Source of the DNA: an uncultured Verrucomicrobiota bacterium
Lineage (GTDB): Bacteria > Verrucomicrobiota > Verrucomicrobiia > Limisphaerales > UBA9464
NCBI GenBank assembly: GCA_903910585.1
Contig: CAIWAH010000230.1
Span: forward strand, 1 to 64,000
Length of the DNA: 64,000 nucleotides
Reading direction: 5' to 3'
This document shows, one piece after another, positions 9,171 to 19,384 of the stretch (position 1 is the stretch's first letter; every line of letters starts with the position of its first letter). Under the pieces are notes generated by a model that saw nothing but the letters and a program-made list of their open reading frames with translations, was not told the origin of the DNA and did no database searches. The position numbers and the translations under genes are program-made.

Positions 9171-11531
9171 ATGCACTTCCCCGGTCGTTGCCTGATTGCC
9201 CTGCTGTGCCTTTCCGCTTCGTTGGTCGCCCAGACACCGCTGCCGGGCACCCAGCCACTCACCGGCACCAACGACCATGCCGCCGACATGGTGAGCGGGA
9301 TTGACCGTTATCTGGACCGGCATGCGGATCAGCTCCTGGCGCAACGCGAACGGTTCTGGTATCGCAACCCGGCAAATCCGGTTGAGGCCCTTGAGCGGGC
9401 CCAGACCGCGAACCGGCCTGCATTGGCCCGCCTCCTCGGAGTCATTGACGCCCGTGAACAGCCGGCAATGCGGACGGTCAGCTCGGCGGCCACGAATGGC
9501 ACCGGCATGATGGGGCCGCTCGCCGCCGGCCCAGGCTACCGCGTGTTTGCCGTCGAATGGGATGTGATCCGCGGAGTGAAGGGCGAAGGCCTGCTGCTCG
9601 TGCCCGAGGCTCCGCCCACCGCCGACGTGATTGCCGTGCCCGACTGTGACTGGACGCCTGAACAGGCCATCGGCCTGGTGCCAGGGGTGCCTGACGACCA
9701 ACAGTTTCCCCGGCGCTTCGCCGAAGCCGGCTGCCGGGTTCTGGTGCCGGCCCTCATCAGCCGAAGCAGCGAGTTCGCGGGCAATCCCGGCGTGCGGTCT
9801 GTGAAGCACAGTCAGCGCGAGACGCTCTGGCGTGCGGCCTACGAGGTGGGACGGCATCCGCTGGGCTACGAAATCCAGAAGCTGCTCGCGGCAGCGGACT
9901 GGATGTCGCCGCCAGAAACTCCCCGGCGGGGCCCGGATCTCATGCGGCTTCGTCACCGACTCGCCCTGGTTGGCCACGGGGAAGGCGGCTTGCTCGCCCT
10001 CTGCGCGGCGGCCTTGGACGATCGGTTCGATGTGTCGGTCGTGAGCGGCGCCTTCGGTTTGGGGGACCGGAATGCCGAGTTGCCCCTCTACCGGAATGTC
10101 TGGTCCCTGCTGGAGCGATTCGGCGACGCGGAGGTTGCCCGGCTTATCGCCCCGCGTTCCCTGATCGTGGAGGCGGGCGCCTATCCCGAATTGACCCACA
10201 CCGACCAACACGGCGGAGCTCCCGGGCGGCTCTGGCGCCCGGAAGAAGCCGCGGTCTTGGCGGAGATCGAGCGCGCCCGCGCCGGGTTGCCGGCGGTGGC
10301 GAAACCAAACATCGCCATCGTGAAGCCGGGAGCTTCGGCGGTGATCTCCGAACTGACCGCCGCCGTCACGTTGCAGCAACTGACAGGAGGAACCTTGGTT
10401 CGCCGCCCACTGAAGGAGGCTCCTCTCGCGGCCGGACCGGATGTTCCCAACACCTCTGCCCGGGAGCGGCGGCAATACCTGCAGATTCTGGAGGACACCC
10501 AGCATCTCATGCGCGAGAGCGAATACGTGCGCCGCGAGCTGTGGAAGCGGGCTGACGTCGGCAATCTGGCGAAGTTCACCAATTCCGCGGCGGCGTTCCG
10601 CGACCGCTTCCGGGACGAGGTCGTCGGCATGATTCCGCCTGCGTCGCTGCCACCCAACGCTCGCACCCGGCTCCTCTTCGAGACCAACGGCGTGCGCGGC
10701 TACGAAGTGGTCCTCGACGTGCATCCGGACGTGTTCGCCTTCGGCATCCTGTGCGTGCCCGGCGGACTGGGAAGTCCGCCCTCCCGGGAACGCGGGTTTG
10801 CCAACCCGCCGCGGCGTCCCGTCGTCGTCTGCCAGCACGGACTCGAAGGCCGGCCCCGCGACGTCTCCGATCCGGCGGTGAACAGCCACTTCTACCACCA
10901 ATACGGCCTGAAGCTGGCCGAGCAGGGCTACGTCACGTTTGCCCCGCAGAATCCCTACATCGGCAACACCGCGTTTCGCCAGGTGCTGCGCAAGGCACAA
11001 CCTCTGGGGCTCACCCTGTGGTCGTTCATCGTCCGGCAGCATGAGGTCATCACGGATTGGCTGGCCGCCCAGCCGTTCGTGGACCCGGCCCGGATCGCGT
11101 TCTACGGCCTGAGCTACGGCGGCAAGACGGCCATGCGGGTGCCGGTGCTGGTGGATCGCTACTGCCTGAGCATCTGTTCCGCCGACTACAACGAGTGGAT
11201 CTGGAAGAACATGTCCGCCCGGTCCCCCTACAGCTACCTTTGGACGTCGGAATACGACATGCCGGAATGGAACCTCGCGAACCAGTTCAACTACGCGGAG
11301 CTTTCGTGGCTCATCCTTCCACGTCCGTTCATGGTGGAACGGGGGCACGACGATGGCGTCGCCCCGGACGAATGGGTTGCCTACGAATACGCCAGGACCC
11401 GACGCCAATACGTGAAGCTGGGCCTCGCCGACCGGACGGAGATCGAGTTTTTCGACGGACCGCATTCGATCAATGGCCAGGGCACGTTCAAGTTCCTCGG
11501 CCGCCACCTGAACTGGCCGGAGAAGCGTTGA
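9171..11531 (+). CDS. Secreted two-module alpha/beta hydrolase (dienelactone hydrolase/acetyl xylan esterase-like)
   Basis: 786 residues with a signal peptide ([15 protein letters not shown]). The C-terminal half is a complete alpha/beta hydrolase: [10 protein letters not shown], nucleophile elbow GLSYGGK, a likely catalytic Asp in RGHDDGVAP and His in FDGPHSING. The N-terminal half contains a second, weaker hydrolase-like module with elbow-like GHGEGGLLA, where Glu replaces the serine nucleophile, so this half is probably non-catalytic. Similar large secreted esterases act on acetylated plant polysaccharides. An AGGAG ribosome binding site lies upstream of the ATG. Fold assignment is good; substrate unknown. 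Confidence 0.8.
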   Translation: MHFPGRCLIALLCLSASLVAQTPLPGTQPLTGTNDHAADMVSGIDRYLDRHADQLLAQRERFWYRNPANPVEALERAQTANRPALARLLGVIDAREQPAMRTVSSAATNGTGMMGPLAAGPGYRVFAVEWDVIRGVKGEGLLLVPEAPPTADVIAVPDCDWTPEQAIGLVPGVPDDQQFPRRFAEAGCRVLVPALISRSSEFAGNPGVRSVKHSQRETLWRAAYEVGRHPLGYEIQKLLAAADWMSPPETPRRGPDLMRLRHRLALVGHGEGGLLALCAAALDDRFDVSVVSGAFGLGDRNAELPLYRNVWSLLERFGDAEVARLIAPRSLIVEAGAYPELTHTDQHGGAPGRLWRPEEAAVLAEIERARAGLPAVAKPNIAIVKPGASAVISELTAAVTLQQLTGGTLVRRPLKEAPLAAGPDVPNTSARERRQYLQILEDTQHLMRESEYVRRELWKRADVGNLAKFTNSAAAFRDRFRDEVVGMIPPASLPPNARTRLLFETNGVRGYEVVLDVHPDVFAFGILCVPGGLGSPPSRERGFANPPRRPVVVCQHGLEGRPRDVSDPAVNSHFYHQYGLKLAEQGYVTFAPQNPYIGNTAFRQVLRKAQPLGLTLWSFIVRQHEVITDWLAAQPFVDPARIAFYGLSYGGKTAMRVPVLVDRYCLSICSADYNEWIWKNMSARSPYSYLWTSEYDMPEWNLANQFNYAELSWLILPRPFMVERGHDDGVAPDEWVAYEYARTRRQYVKLGLADRTEIEFFDGPHSINGQGTFKFLGRHLNWPEKR

Positions 11532-11619
11532 CGAGGCCGCCGGTTTGTTCATGGAACCGGACCCGCTCAGCGCGTTCGTTTTGCCGTTCGGACCCAATTT
11601 GGTAAGGGCTCCCCTCAGA

Positions 11620-12231
11620 TCAAGTGGAGGACGCCATTCGGTTTCTGTCTCCCTTCCCAAGCGGGACCAAGTCCGGCCACAGTTCACCGAAGTGCGCCTC
11701 GTATTTCCGGTAGTCGCGTTCCAGCGCGGACCGGGCAGCGGCCGGTTGAAACTCGGCGCGGGCACGTCCGGACAACCGCCGGGAAATTCGGGCCAGCGTC
11801 AGCTCGATGCCGGCCGGGCTGCCGTAGGACAGCAGCCAGCCCTCCGAATCCATCCGGCCCAACACGTCGCGCAGTTCAGCAGAAAGCGGTTCCGCGTGGG
11901 CCCGCAATCCCGCCAGGACCCGGGGCACGAACTCCGATACCGGTTCACCGGCGAGAACCCCGAAATTCCGGGTGAGAAAATGGTCCCAAAACACGTCGAG
12001 CACGATGCCCGAGAATCGTCGGGTGCCGGCAGGAAGCAGGGCCTTGGCCGCCGCCACGGCCGGATGGCGGTCGGTCGTTTCGTCGATGCGCTGATGCAAT
12101 CCGATGCCGATGCGGACGAAGGGATCGCTCACCGCCGCCAACTCGGACCGCGACATCACGTCCGGCAACCAGTTGCCGAGCCGGATTCGGTCGTCGTCCG
12201 GCGACAGGACGAAATGGGCCAGCCAGTTCAT
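11620..12231 (-). CDS. Acyl carrier protein phosphodiesterase (AcpH-like, DUF479)
   Basis: 203 residues beginning MNWLAHFVLSPDDDRIRLGNWLPDVM, the typical start of the AcpH/DUF479 family, followed by GLHQRIDETTDRHP and GIVLDVFWDHFLTRNF, the conserved His/Asp segments of this HD-related fold. AcpH removes the 4'-phosphopantetheine arm from holo-ACP. It is convergent with the hydrolase at 9171-11531. Whether it acts on ACP here is unproven. Confidence 0.85.
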   Translation of the reverse strand: MNWLAHFVLSPDDDRIRLGNWLPDVMSRSELAAVSDPFVRIGIGLHQRIDETTDRHPAVAAAKALLPAGTRRFSGIVLDVFWDHFLTRNFGVLAGEPVSEFVPRVLAGLRAHAEPLSAELRDVLGRMDSEGWLLSYGSPAGIELTLARISRRLSGRARAEFQPAAARSALERDYRKYEAHFGELWPDLVPLGKGDRNRMASST

Positions 12232-12590
12232 TCACGGAGGTGACCAGACGACGGGTTGAAGTGTCCAATCTGCCGTGACGAGGGGATCCATCTGCCTGCT
12301 GTCCCGTGAGGCCATCCTCCGACGATCTTGGTCCGGCAATGGCGCCCAGGGTCGGCGGCGAGCGACGACTCGAAACATTCGGTGCATCCAACCCGCTCCG
12401 GTGGACGGACATTGGGGTTGAGCATGCTCCGAAATCCTCAACCCAACCGGTGCGCCGCGATTCCAGTCGCCCGGCGGACGGGGATTCGCCGCCGGTCTCA
12501 GGCGGGTTGGATTTTTGCCATCCTGGGGGTGGCGCGAAACCGGCCGCCGGCTATGCTCGGGTTTGCATCTCCGTTTACCAAGGAACTGAC
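12232..12590. other. Intergenic stretch, nothing recognised
   Basis: 359 bases between the divergent ACP phosphodiesterase and the large Ig-like gene. It must hold promoters for both. I see no convincing small gene, RNA or repeat. An AAGGA ribosome binding site precedes the ATG at 12591. Confidence 0.4.
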
Positions 12591-15500
12591 ATGACCTCTT
12601 TACTGGCGCGTTTCGCCGTTTGGGTGACGGCCCTCGGCTTCGGCCTTGGCCTGTGGGCGCAGGGAACTTCGGTGGATCCGGACCCATCACGGGTTTCACT
12701 GACGATCATGCAGCCGACGGCGGGGGAATCCTTCGCGCTGGGCGCCGAGATCGCAATCCGGGCGACCGCGGTGGACTCGGGCGGGGCAATCACCCGGCTT
12801 GAATTCCTCGCGGACGGGCAGGTCATCGGCGTCTCGGAAATCTTCACGCTGGTGCCGATCGCACCGGGAACCCCGGTGCAGCACGAATGGGTCTGGAAGG
12901 AGGCTTCGTTGGGGATCCATGAACTGCGGGTGCGGGGCGTGGGCTCCGACAATTTGCCAGGCGTTTCCACGCCGGTCAGCATCCAGGTCGGGCAGATCAA
13001 GCCGGCCGCGTCGCTGCTGCTGGTTCGGCCCACCGCCGGCGAACGCCTGCGGGTGGAGCAGGTGGTGGAGTTGGTGGCCGATGCGACCGATCCGCGGGGC
13101 CTGATTGAAACGGTGGAATTCTTTGCCAATGGCGAGCGGGTCGGCACCTCGGTGGTGAGTTTCTGTCCGCCGTGCGACGCCGAGCCGTGCCCACTGAGGC
13201 CCTGTGCCCTGCCTGTGGCGGGAACGACCCTGACGCATCGGGTGCAATGGAAACCGGGCGCGGCCGGCGAGGTGACCCTGGTGGCGCGCACCGTGCTTGC
13301 CGATGGCACGGTCCTGAAGTCCGATTCTGTCAACGTGGTGGTGGCCCCGGCGCTGCCGACAGTGACTGCCACCACCATCCAGCCGTATGCCCTCGAAGGG
13401 GATCGGATGAACCGGGGTGAACTGCTGCTGGAACGCACCGGCGATCTCGGCGGCGACCTGACGGTCCATTTTGGCGTGAGCGGCGTGGCCGGCCGCGGTC
13501 CCGACTACCGGTTCGTGCTGAATCCCTGCGATGATTGCGCCCAACCGGACGTCGAGTTGACCGGCGATTCCATCACCTTTCCGGCGGGGCAGGCGAAACT
13601 GGTCGTCGGGGTGTTCGCGTCGTGGGACGGGCTGCTGGCCATGGCCGAGCCCCCAACGGAGTCGCTGCGGTTCGAAATCTACACGCCGCCGATTCCCGCC
13701 GTGGTCGGAGCGGAGCCGCCTTATCTCGCGGGCAATCCCGCCGCCGCCGACCTTTGGATCGTGGACCGCCGCTCTCCCGAACTGGCGGAAGTGATCCTGG
13801 TCGCGCCCGAAGCGCGGGCCGAACTTGCCATCGGATCGCCCCACCCGCTGCGCGCCCTCGCCGTGGACCCGGCCGGCTCGATTCGCCGCGTGGAATTTCT
13901 GGCCGGCGACGCGATGATTGGCGTGTCGCAGATCCTGACCCGCGACGCCGACATTCCGGGCCGGATGCGAGTCCATGAATTTGCGTGGACTCCAGGAGCC
14001 GATACCGCGCCGGGCGAGGTCGCACTCCGGGCCCGGGCGATGGATGCGGCGGGCAAGGCGCTCGAATCCTGGCCGGTGCCGGTCAAGCTCACGGACCCGA
14101 CGGCCAATCTGCCGGTGCTTACCCTCAGTCCTGGAAAATCGCCGGCCTACGAGACCGGCGACCTCAAAAGCAGAACCGGCAGCGTGATTCTGCGGCGGAG
14201 CGGCGGGGCAACCCCGGGGGCCGCCGTGGACTGCTGGCTGCAGGTGACCGGTTCCGCCGCGGTGGGCGCAGATTATGGCTGGACGGTTACCGGCGTTGAC
14301 ACGGTGGTAACCCCGATGTCCGCCGCCGTATTTCTGCCGGTGACCATTCCGGCCGGGGCAACGGAACGGGAACTGTCGTTCGAGGCGGTGGCCGATGCGC
14401 TTTCGGAAGGTGCCGAGACCGTCATCGTCCAGCTCATTGATTCGCCGCTCCAAACGGTCGGTGGCGGACTGCTGCCCGTGCCGCCGACTTACCGGATCGG
14501 CGAGCCCGCTGCCGCCACGGTGGAAATCTGGGACCGGGCCGTCGATCCCGCACAGGTGGTGCTGACCGTGGACGGCACGGAGTTTCCGGCAGGAGCCACG
14601 GTAAAACTGTCCGCCACCGCCACCGTGCCCGGGTTCGCCGTCGGCGGAATCATCTTCCTCGCGAACGGCCGGCCCATTGGCGAGGTGCCTTACTGCTGTG
14701 ATACCTGCCGCTGTCTGCCCCCGGTCGAGGGGGCGCCCTTGTCAGCGACCTTTGCATGGACGAATCCTCCGGCGGGAACTTATCGCCTCACCGCGCAGGC
14801 GCTCACGTTTGCCAACAACCTGTGGGAATCCGAGCCCGTGGTCATCCGCGTCGGTGACCTGAAGTCCCCGACCTTGGCCTTCGTGAGTCCGACCAACGGC
14901 GCGTCCTTCAAGCTCGGGGCGGCGATCCCCATCGACACGGTGGGCGTGGACCCGAACGGCTTCGTCAACACGGTCGAGTTTTTCGCCAACGGGCTGAAGA
15001 TCGGCGAAAGCTGCCTCGCCTGCGTCATTGATGCGATCCTCCCGCCCGGCGCCCCCCTGCACAACCAGATCAGCTGGACGCCGAACCGGGCCGGCAGCGT
15101 GGTGCTCACGGCGGTGGGCCGCTTCACGGACGGGCAGACCGCGGCAGCCGAGCCCGTGGTGATCCGCATCGGCGAGACCGCCGAGCCCACGCTGGTCCTC
15201 ACGTCACCGGTGAACGGCTCCATCGTGCGCCAGGGCGCGACGGTTTCAGTGGAAGCGGTGGGACAACATCCGGGGGGGTGGGTGACCGCGGTGGAGTTCT
15301 TCGCGAACGGCGAGAAGGTGGGCGAAAGCTGCGTGGCGTGCCTGATGGCCGGTTTCATTCCTCCGGGCCGCGACCTGGCCAACCGCATCGAATGGAAGCC
15401 CGCCAAACCGGGCGCCTATGTGCTCACGGCGGTGGGTCTTTTTTCGACGGGCGAGAAGGTGACCACCGTGCCGGTGAATGTGCGGGTGCTGGATGGCCAA

Positions 15501-17306
15501 GTCGGCACCCTCACAATCCAGTCGCCGGCGGATGGCGCGAAGGTGGAGGCCGGTGTGCCCATCCCGGTGAAGGTGGCGGGGACGGGGCGTTTCGGCGGAT
15601 TCACCGACGTGGCTCTGCTGGTGGACGGAGTTCCCGCTGCCGAATCGCACATCCGTTTCATCCGGGCACCCGGCGCGGACGAAACGGTGACTCACGACTT
15701 CTCGGTCCGACTGTCGCCCGGCACCCATGAATTGGTCGCCCAGGACCTCACCGACCGGGCCGTCAAATCGCCGGCAATCCAGGTCAACGCGCAAGGAGAG
15801 GTCGGCCGGATCGTCTGGAAATCGCCGGCCAACGGTGCCCGGTTCAATGCGGGGCAACCCATCGTTCTGGAAGTCACCGCCATCCAGCCCGGCGGAATCC
15901 TCGCCGAGGTCGAGTTCCTTGCCGACGGTGCGGTGATCGGCAAGTCGGTCTTCAGCTGCCCCAACTGCCTGCCGGTTCCGGGGGCTGAGATTGGACACCA
16001 GTTCCGCTGGGACAATGCCCCGGTCGGCGAACACCGGCTGATGGCCCGGGCGCTGCGGGCGGATGGCTCCGCCGTGACTTCGGACACCCTGGCGGTCACG
16101 GTGCAGGATGAGGGCACCGCCCGTTCGTTCGTGCGGCGCGATCTGCCGGAAACGTATCAGGCCGGCGCCGCGTTCACGGTCCAACTGACCGCGACTCCGG
16201 CAGCGGACGTCGCCGCGTGGGTCGTCGAGGAAGTTCCGCCGTTTGCTCTCGCAACGCCGGGCGCGCCCGGATCCGACACGCCGCATTGGTCGGTGGTCGC
16301 GGTGAGCGACGGGGGTTCTTTCGATCCTGCAACCGGCAAGGTGAAGTTCGGCCCCTTCTTTGACCGCAGCGTGCGGGAGCTCAGTTACCAGATCATTCCG
16401 AACCGGGCGGTGGAGCAGGCGGAGTTCTCGGGCGTCGGGTCCGCAGACGGCGTCAGCTCGCCCATCACGGGCGACCGCCTGCTGCAAGGCCATCGGCGGC
16501 ACCCGGCGGACGTTGACCCTGCGGACAATGCCATCAGCGCCAACGAACTCACGGCCTACGCGGCCGCGTGGAAACGCGAGCAGACCTGGCCGGTCGCCCC
16601 GAATCCCATTCCGATGGATTTCGTGACGAGGGCGGCGGCGCTGTGGAAGGCCGGTGAAAGCTACCGCGAAGTCGCGGCGGCGGGCTCGGCCCGCGACTGG
16701 GCGAATGGCCTGCCGACCGCTCCGGCCGAGGCCGACGCGAATATCCTTCCGCTCGCCGGCACCGCCCTGCGCAGTCGGGCCGCGCTCGCTTCCAAGCCCG
16801 GCGGCGTGACGGTGTCGTATCGCGTCTATCCCGCGCCGGGTTCGCGCGCATTTGCGCTCGAGGAAATCCTGCCGGAAGGAATCGAACCCTCCGACATTTC
16901 CGCCGGAGGCACTTGGTCGCCGGCCAGCCGGACACTGCGCTGGGGACCGTTTTTCTCAGGCAGCCGGCCGGAGATCAGTTTTGTCGCGTCTGCGGATCCC
17001 GGACGTTTGACCGGCCGGGTGTCGTTCGACGGGCTCGGGCTGCCGGTCCATGAGGATGCTGCCGCTTCTGCTACACCGGGCGGACGATTGATCGCAGTGG
17101 ATCCATTGCCGGACGGCACCGTGCAGATTTCGCTGGAAGCCGACGCCCTCCTGGAAGGCGGGGAATTCGACCTCGAAATCAGCGGCGACCTCAGCACTTG
17201 GTCGCCAGTGGGCGGCTTCGCGGGTGAGAGCACCGCGGGCTTTGTAAAGGACTCCGGGCCTACCGGTGCCGAGGTCCGCTTCTACCGCGCCGTCCGCCGG
17301 AACTAA
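12591..17306 (+). CDS. Large secreted Ig-like/Calx-beta repeat protein with dockerin-like module
   Basis: 1571 residues from the ATG at 12591, chosen because it follows AAGGA and gives a signal peptide (LLARFAVWVTALGFGLGLWAQ). About eight Ig-like repeats follow, each with a core such as VEFFANGxxVGxS. Two Calx-beta-like segments are interspersed (about residues 255-385 and 505-645; YALEGD, YETGDL starts). Five repeats carry a cysteine-rich insert (CPPC, CCDTCRC, CLAC, CVAC, CPNC) at the same loop. Near residue 1300 lies a dockerin-like calcium loop (DVDPADNAISANEL). The C-terminus ends in a beta domain finishing RFYRAVRRN, like other secreted proteins of this group. Probably a surface adhesin or matrix protein; no catalytic motif seen. 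Confidence 0.82.
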   Translation: MTSLLARFAVWVTALGFGLGLWAQGTSVDPDPSRVSLTIMQPTAGESFALGAEIAIRATAVDSGGAITRLEFLADGQVIGVSEIFTLVPIAPGTPVQHEWVWKEASLGIHELRVRGVGSDNLPGVSTPVSIQVGQIKPAASLLLVRPTAGERLRVEQVVELVADATDPRGLIETVEFFANGERVGTSVVSFCPPCDAEPCPLRPCALPVAGTTLTHRVQWKPGAAGEVTLVARTVLADGTVLKSDSVNVVVAPALPTVTATTIQPYALEGDRMNRGELLLERTGDLGGDLTVHFGVSGVAGRGPDYRFVLNPCDDCAQPDVELTGDSITFPAGQAKLVVGVFASWDGLLAMAEPPTESLRFEIYTPPIPAVVGAEPPYLAGNPAAADLWIVDRRSPELAEVILVAPEARAELAIGSPHPLRALAVDPAGSIRRVEFLAGDAMIGVSQILTRDADIPGRMRVHEFAWTPGADTAPGEVALRARAMDAAGKALESWPVPVKLTDPTANLPVLTLSPGKSPAYETGDLKSRTGSVILRRSGGATPGAAVDCWLQVTGSAAVGADYGWTVTGVDTVVTPMSAAVFLPVTIPAGATERELSFEAVADALSEGAETVIVQLIDSPLQTVGGGLLPVPPTYRIGEPAAATVEIWDRAVDPAQVVLTVDGTEFPAGATVKLSATATVPGFAVGGIIFLANGRPIGEVPYCCDTCRCLPPVEGAPLSATFAWTNPPAGTYRLTAQALTFANNLWESEPVVIRVGDLKSPTLAFVSPTNGASFKLGAAIPIDTVGVDPNGFVNTVEFFANGLKIGESCLACVIDAILPPGAPLHNQISWTPNRAGSVVLTAVGRFTDGQTAAAEPVVIRIGETAEPTLVLTSPVNGSIVRQGATVSVEAVGQHPGGWVTAVEFFANGEKVGESCVACLMAGFIPPGRDLANRIEWKPAKPGAYVLTAVGLFSTGEKVTTVPVNVRVLDGQVGTLTIQSPADGAKVEAGVPIPVKVAGTGRFGGFTDVALLVDGVPAAESHIRFIRAPGADETVTHDFSVRLSPGTHELVAQDLTDRAVKSPAIQVNAQGEVGRIVWKSPANGARFNAGQPIVLEVTAIQPGGILAEVEFLADGAVIGKSVFSCPNCLPVPGAEIGHQFRWDNAPVGEHRLMARALRADGSAVTSDTLAVTVQDEGTARSFVRRDLPETYQAGAAFTVQLTATPAADVAAWVVEEVPPFALATPGAPGSDTPHWSVVAVSDGGSFDPATGKVKFGPFFDRSVRELSYQIIPNRAVEQAEFSGVGSADGVSSPITGDRLLQGHRRHPADVDPADNAISANELTAYAAAWKREQTWPVAPNPIPMDFVTRAAALWKAGESYREVAAAGSARDWANGLPTAPAEADANILPLAGTALRSRAALASKPGGVTVSYRVYPAPGSRAFALEEILPEGIEPSDISAGGTWSPASRTLRWGPFFSGSRPEISFVASADPGRLTGRVSFDGLGLPVHEDAAASATPGGRLIAVDPLPDGTVQISLEADALLEGGEFDLEISGDLSTWSPVGGFAGESTAGFVKDSGPTGAEVRFYRAVRRN

Positions 17307-17408
17307 GCGACCTCGCGCGAATACGCCGCTGCTAGAACCGGGATGAAATTCACGCGGCTCTGAGAGCAGCGCTTCGGGCCGATGCGTTCTGCCTTTGGCG
17401 CGCTCCGC

Positions 17409-18221
17409 TCAGTCGCTCAGCAGCGCTTCCAGTCGGCCCAGGAATTCCAGTTCAGCCCGTTTCGCTGCGGTCGCGTCAGGCGGGGGATTGCGCTGGTCGC
17501 GTCCGCCGCCGTGCATATATCGGACCTGTTCGTTGAAGAACATTTTGGGCTGGCCTGCTTCGGCGATCTGCTGGCGCAAAGTTTCCGTCCAGGAGGGAAT
17601 TCGACTGAGGATGTCGGCGGCGTCCGCGGGTTCCGCCGTTTCCATCAGGCGCAGGAGCGCGAGCGCGTCCGCGGAGACCGTGGCGGCGTCATGGGGTGCG
17701 GCCAGTTGGCGGCGGAGAACCTCGTTGCGGGCGGTGCTGTTCCAGATCGCCCGGCGCGCCACCGCGAAGAGCAGGGGACGTTCAAGTTCCGTGAAGCCAT
17801 GCCGGATCAGGCCGGCGATCTCGACGGACACCGTCCCGTCCAGACGCAGGCGGTGGACGAACCGTTCCAGCGTCACCGGCTGCAAGGGGAAACGATGGCC
17901 TTCGCCGCCGTCGTCCACCAATTGACCCAGGGTTGGACGCACGTGCAGCCGTCGAATCCAGTCCGGCCATTCGGTGGCAGGCAGGGATTTTTCGCCGAGC
18001 ACTTCGGCGATGCGGGCCTGGTCTGTCAGCTTGGGCGTGAAGAGCGGCGACAGGAGGAGGTCGAGTTCCTCCTCCGCGAGCGACGGCAGGCGTTCGTCGA
18101 GAAACCGCGCGATGTCTTCCCGCGCCAAGTCGTAATGATCGGTCAGGTGCCGGATCACCTGCGCTCCCAGCGGACGTGGACGCTCCAGTTCTTCGACGAG
18201 ACGGACAAACAGCGCTTCCAT
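17409..18221 (-). CDS. Hypothetical protein, mostly helical, not recognised
   Basis: 270 residues with ATG start. No signal peptide or membrane segment. The sequence is rich in Leu, Glu and Arg, with amphipathic helices throughout (LFVRLVEELERP, ARFLDERLPSLAEEELDLLL, AELEFLGRLEALLSD) and one WPDWIRRLHVRPTLGQL segment. No family is recognised and there is no Cys cluster or P-loop. It sits between the Ig-like gene (convergent) and the GH16 gene on the same strand (39-bp gap), so it may be co-transcribed with the glucanase. Confidence 0.6.
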   Translation of the reverse strand: MEALFVRLVEELERPRPLGAQVIRHLTDHYDLAREDIARFLDERLPSLAEEELDLLLSPLFTPKLTDQARIAEVLGEKSLPATEWPDWIRRLHVRPTLGQLVDDGGEGHRFPLQPVTLERFVHRLRLDGTVSVEIAGLIRHGFTELERPLLFAVARRAIWNSTARNEVLRRQLAAPHDAATVSADALALLRLMETAEPADAADILSRIPSWTETLRQQIAEAGQPKMFFNEQVRYMHGGGRDQRNPPPDATAAKRAELEFLGRLEALLSD

Positions 18222-18260
18222 GAACCTCAGCCTAACCGATGAAGCGGCCCGGGGCGAACT

Positions 18261-19079
18261 TCACTCGGCGTTCCGGGCCGCCGGCGCGTAAACCCGCACG
18301 TAATCCACGAGCATCCGCTGCGGAAACGCCGTGGTGCCATCAGGTGCACCGGGCCAGTTGCCGCCGACTGCAAAGTTCAGCAGCAGGAAATGGGGCCGGT
18401 CAAAAACCCACTCCCTGCCCGGCGGCAGTTTGTCCGGCGTCAGCGTGAAGTAATTCGTCCCATCCACCGACCACGTCAGCGTATCGGGGCGCCAGTCCAC
18501 GGCGAACACATGGAAGTCGTCGCTGAAGCGGCGGCCAGCCGGAAGTCCAAAGGATCGGCCAACGCCTTCGCCGCCCGCATAGCCGGGACCGTGGACCGTG
18601 CCGTGAACGGTCGTCGGTTCGCGCCCGATGTTTTCCATGATGTCGATCTCGCCGCACTCCGGCCAACCGACGTCGTTGAAGCGGCTCCCCAAGGTCCAAA
18701 ACGCCGGCCAGATTCCCTGACCCTGCGGCACCTTGATCCGCGCCTCGATCCGGCCATAGGTCCATTCGGCCAAGCCCTGGGTCTTGAGGCGGGCGGAGGT
18801 AAACGTGCGGGGCTTGCCGTCCAAGCCGGTCCAAGGCTCGCGATGGGCCTCAATCACGAGGCAGCCGTGCTCCAGTCGGACATTGTTGGTGCGGTCCGTG
18901 TAGCTCTGGAGCTCATTGTTGCCCCAGCCGTGACCACCCAGATCGAACTTCCATTTGGCCGGGTCCGGTTGCGCGCCCCGGTCGAACTCATCGCTCCATA
19001 CCAGTCGTCCCGGCGGTTCCGCTGCCACCGCCATCATCGCCGCCCCTCCGGCCACGCATCCCAATACCCAAGGTCGCAT
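18261..19079 (-). CDS. Secreted glycoside hydrolase family 16 (beta-glucanase/laminarinase-like)
   Basis: 272 residues from the ATG at 19079, giving MRPWVLGCVAGGAAMMAVAAEPP as signal peptide. The GH16 catalytic motif GEIDIMENIG supplies the nucleophile and acid/base glutamates and has the extra residue typical of the laminarinase/agarase-like branch. Also present are WSDEFDRG, HGWGNNELQSYTDRTNNV, YGRIEARIKVPQGQGIWPAFWTLG and NFAVGGNWPG. The enzyme should hydrolyse beta-1,3 or mixed-linkage glucans outside the cytoplasm. An ATG at 19115 is in frame but would put 12 extra residues before the signal. Confidence 0.92.
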   Translation of the reverse strand: MRPWVLGCVAGGAAMMAVAAEPPGRLVWSDEFDRGAQPDPAKWKFDLGGHGWGNNELQSYTDRTNNVRLEHGCLVIEAHREPWTGLDGKPRTFTSARLKTQGLAEWTYGRIEARIKVPQGQGIWPAFWTLGSRFNDVGWPECGEIDIMENIGREPTTVHGTVHGPGYAGGEGVGRSFGLPAGRRFSDDFHVFAVDWRPDTLTWSVDGTNYFTLTPDKLPPGREWVFDRPHFLLLNFAVGGNWPGAPDGTTAFPQRMLVDYVRVYAPAARNAE

Positions 19080-19384
19080 GGCGCATCCTGCGCTCACCAG
19101 GCCATCCGCCGGCAAGCCCGCGACCGGGGGACAGGTCGGAGAGCAGGGGACTCCGTCTCGCAGCCGACGGCACCGCGGCGAGCGGTCCAGCGTGCTCCCA
19201 AGTCAGTGTCAGGCAACGTCCGACGAACCTCCTGGACCACCAAACCCCTTGGCACCGCTCCCTTTGCCCCGGTAACCTTCCGGAGTTGTTAGCCCATGCC
19301 TTCGGCCGCCACGAGTCCGGTGGCCAATACGATCGGTAAACCGGGACGGCCATGGTTCAATGATCGCAGCGCCACCGCCGCCAC
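19080..19384. other. Intergenic boundary of the restriction-modification locus
   Basis: 305 bases between the GH16 start and the hsdR start. This should hold promoters in both directions and the left edge of the acquired locus. I see no tRNA, attachment repeat or small gene. Confidence 0.35.

Noticed and set aside
8823-11765. Open frame of 980 codons on the minus strand
   Set aside because: It spans opposite the alpha/beta hydrolase gene and runs into the radical SAM gene in another frame; no recognisable protein sequence.
12306-12590. Upstream extension of the Ig-like gene to 12306
   Set aside because: The ATG at 12591 has AAGGA and a signal peptide; the extension has neither.
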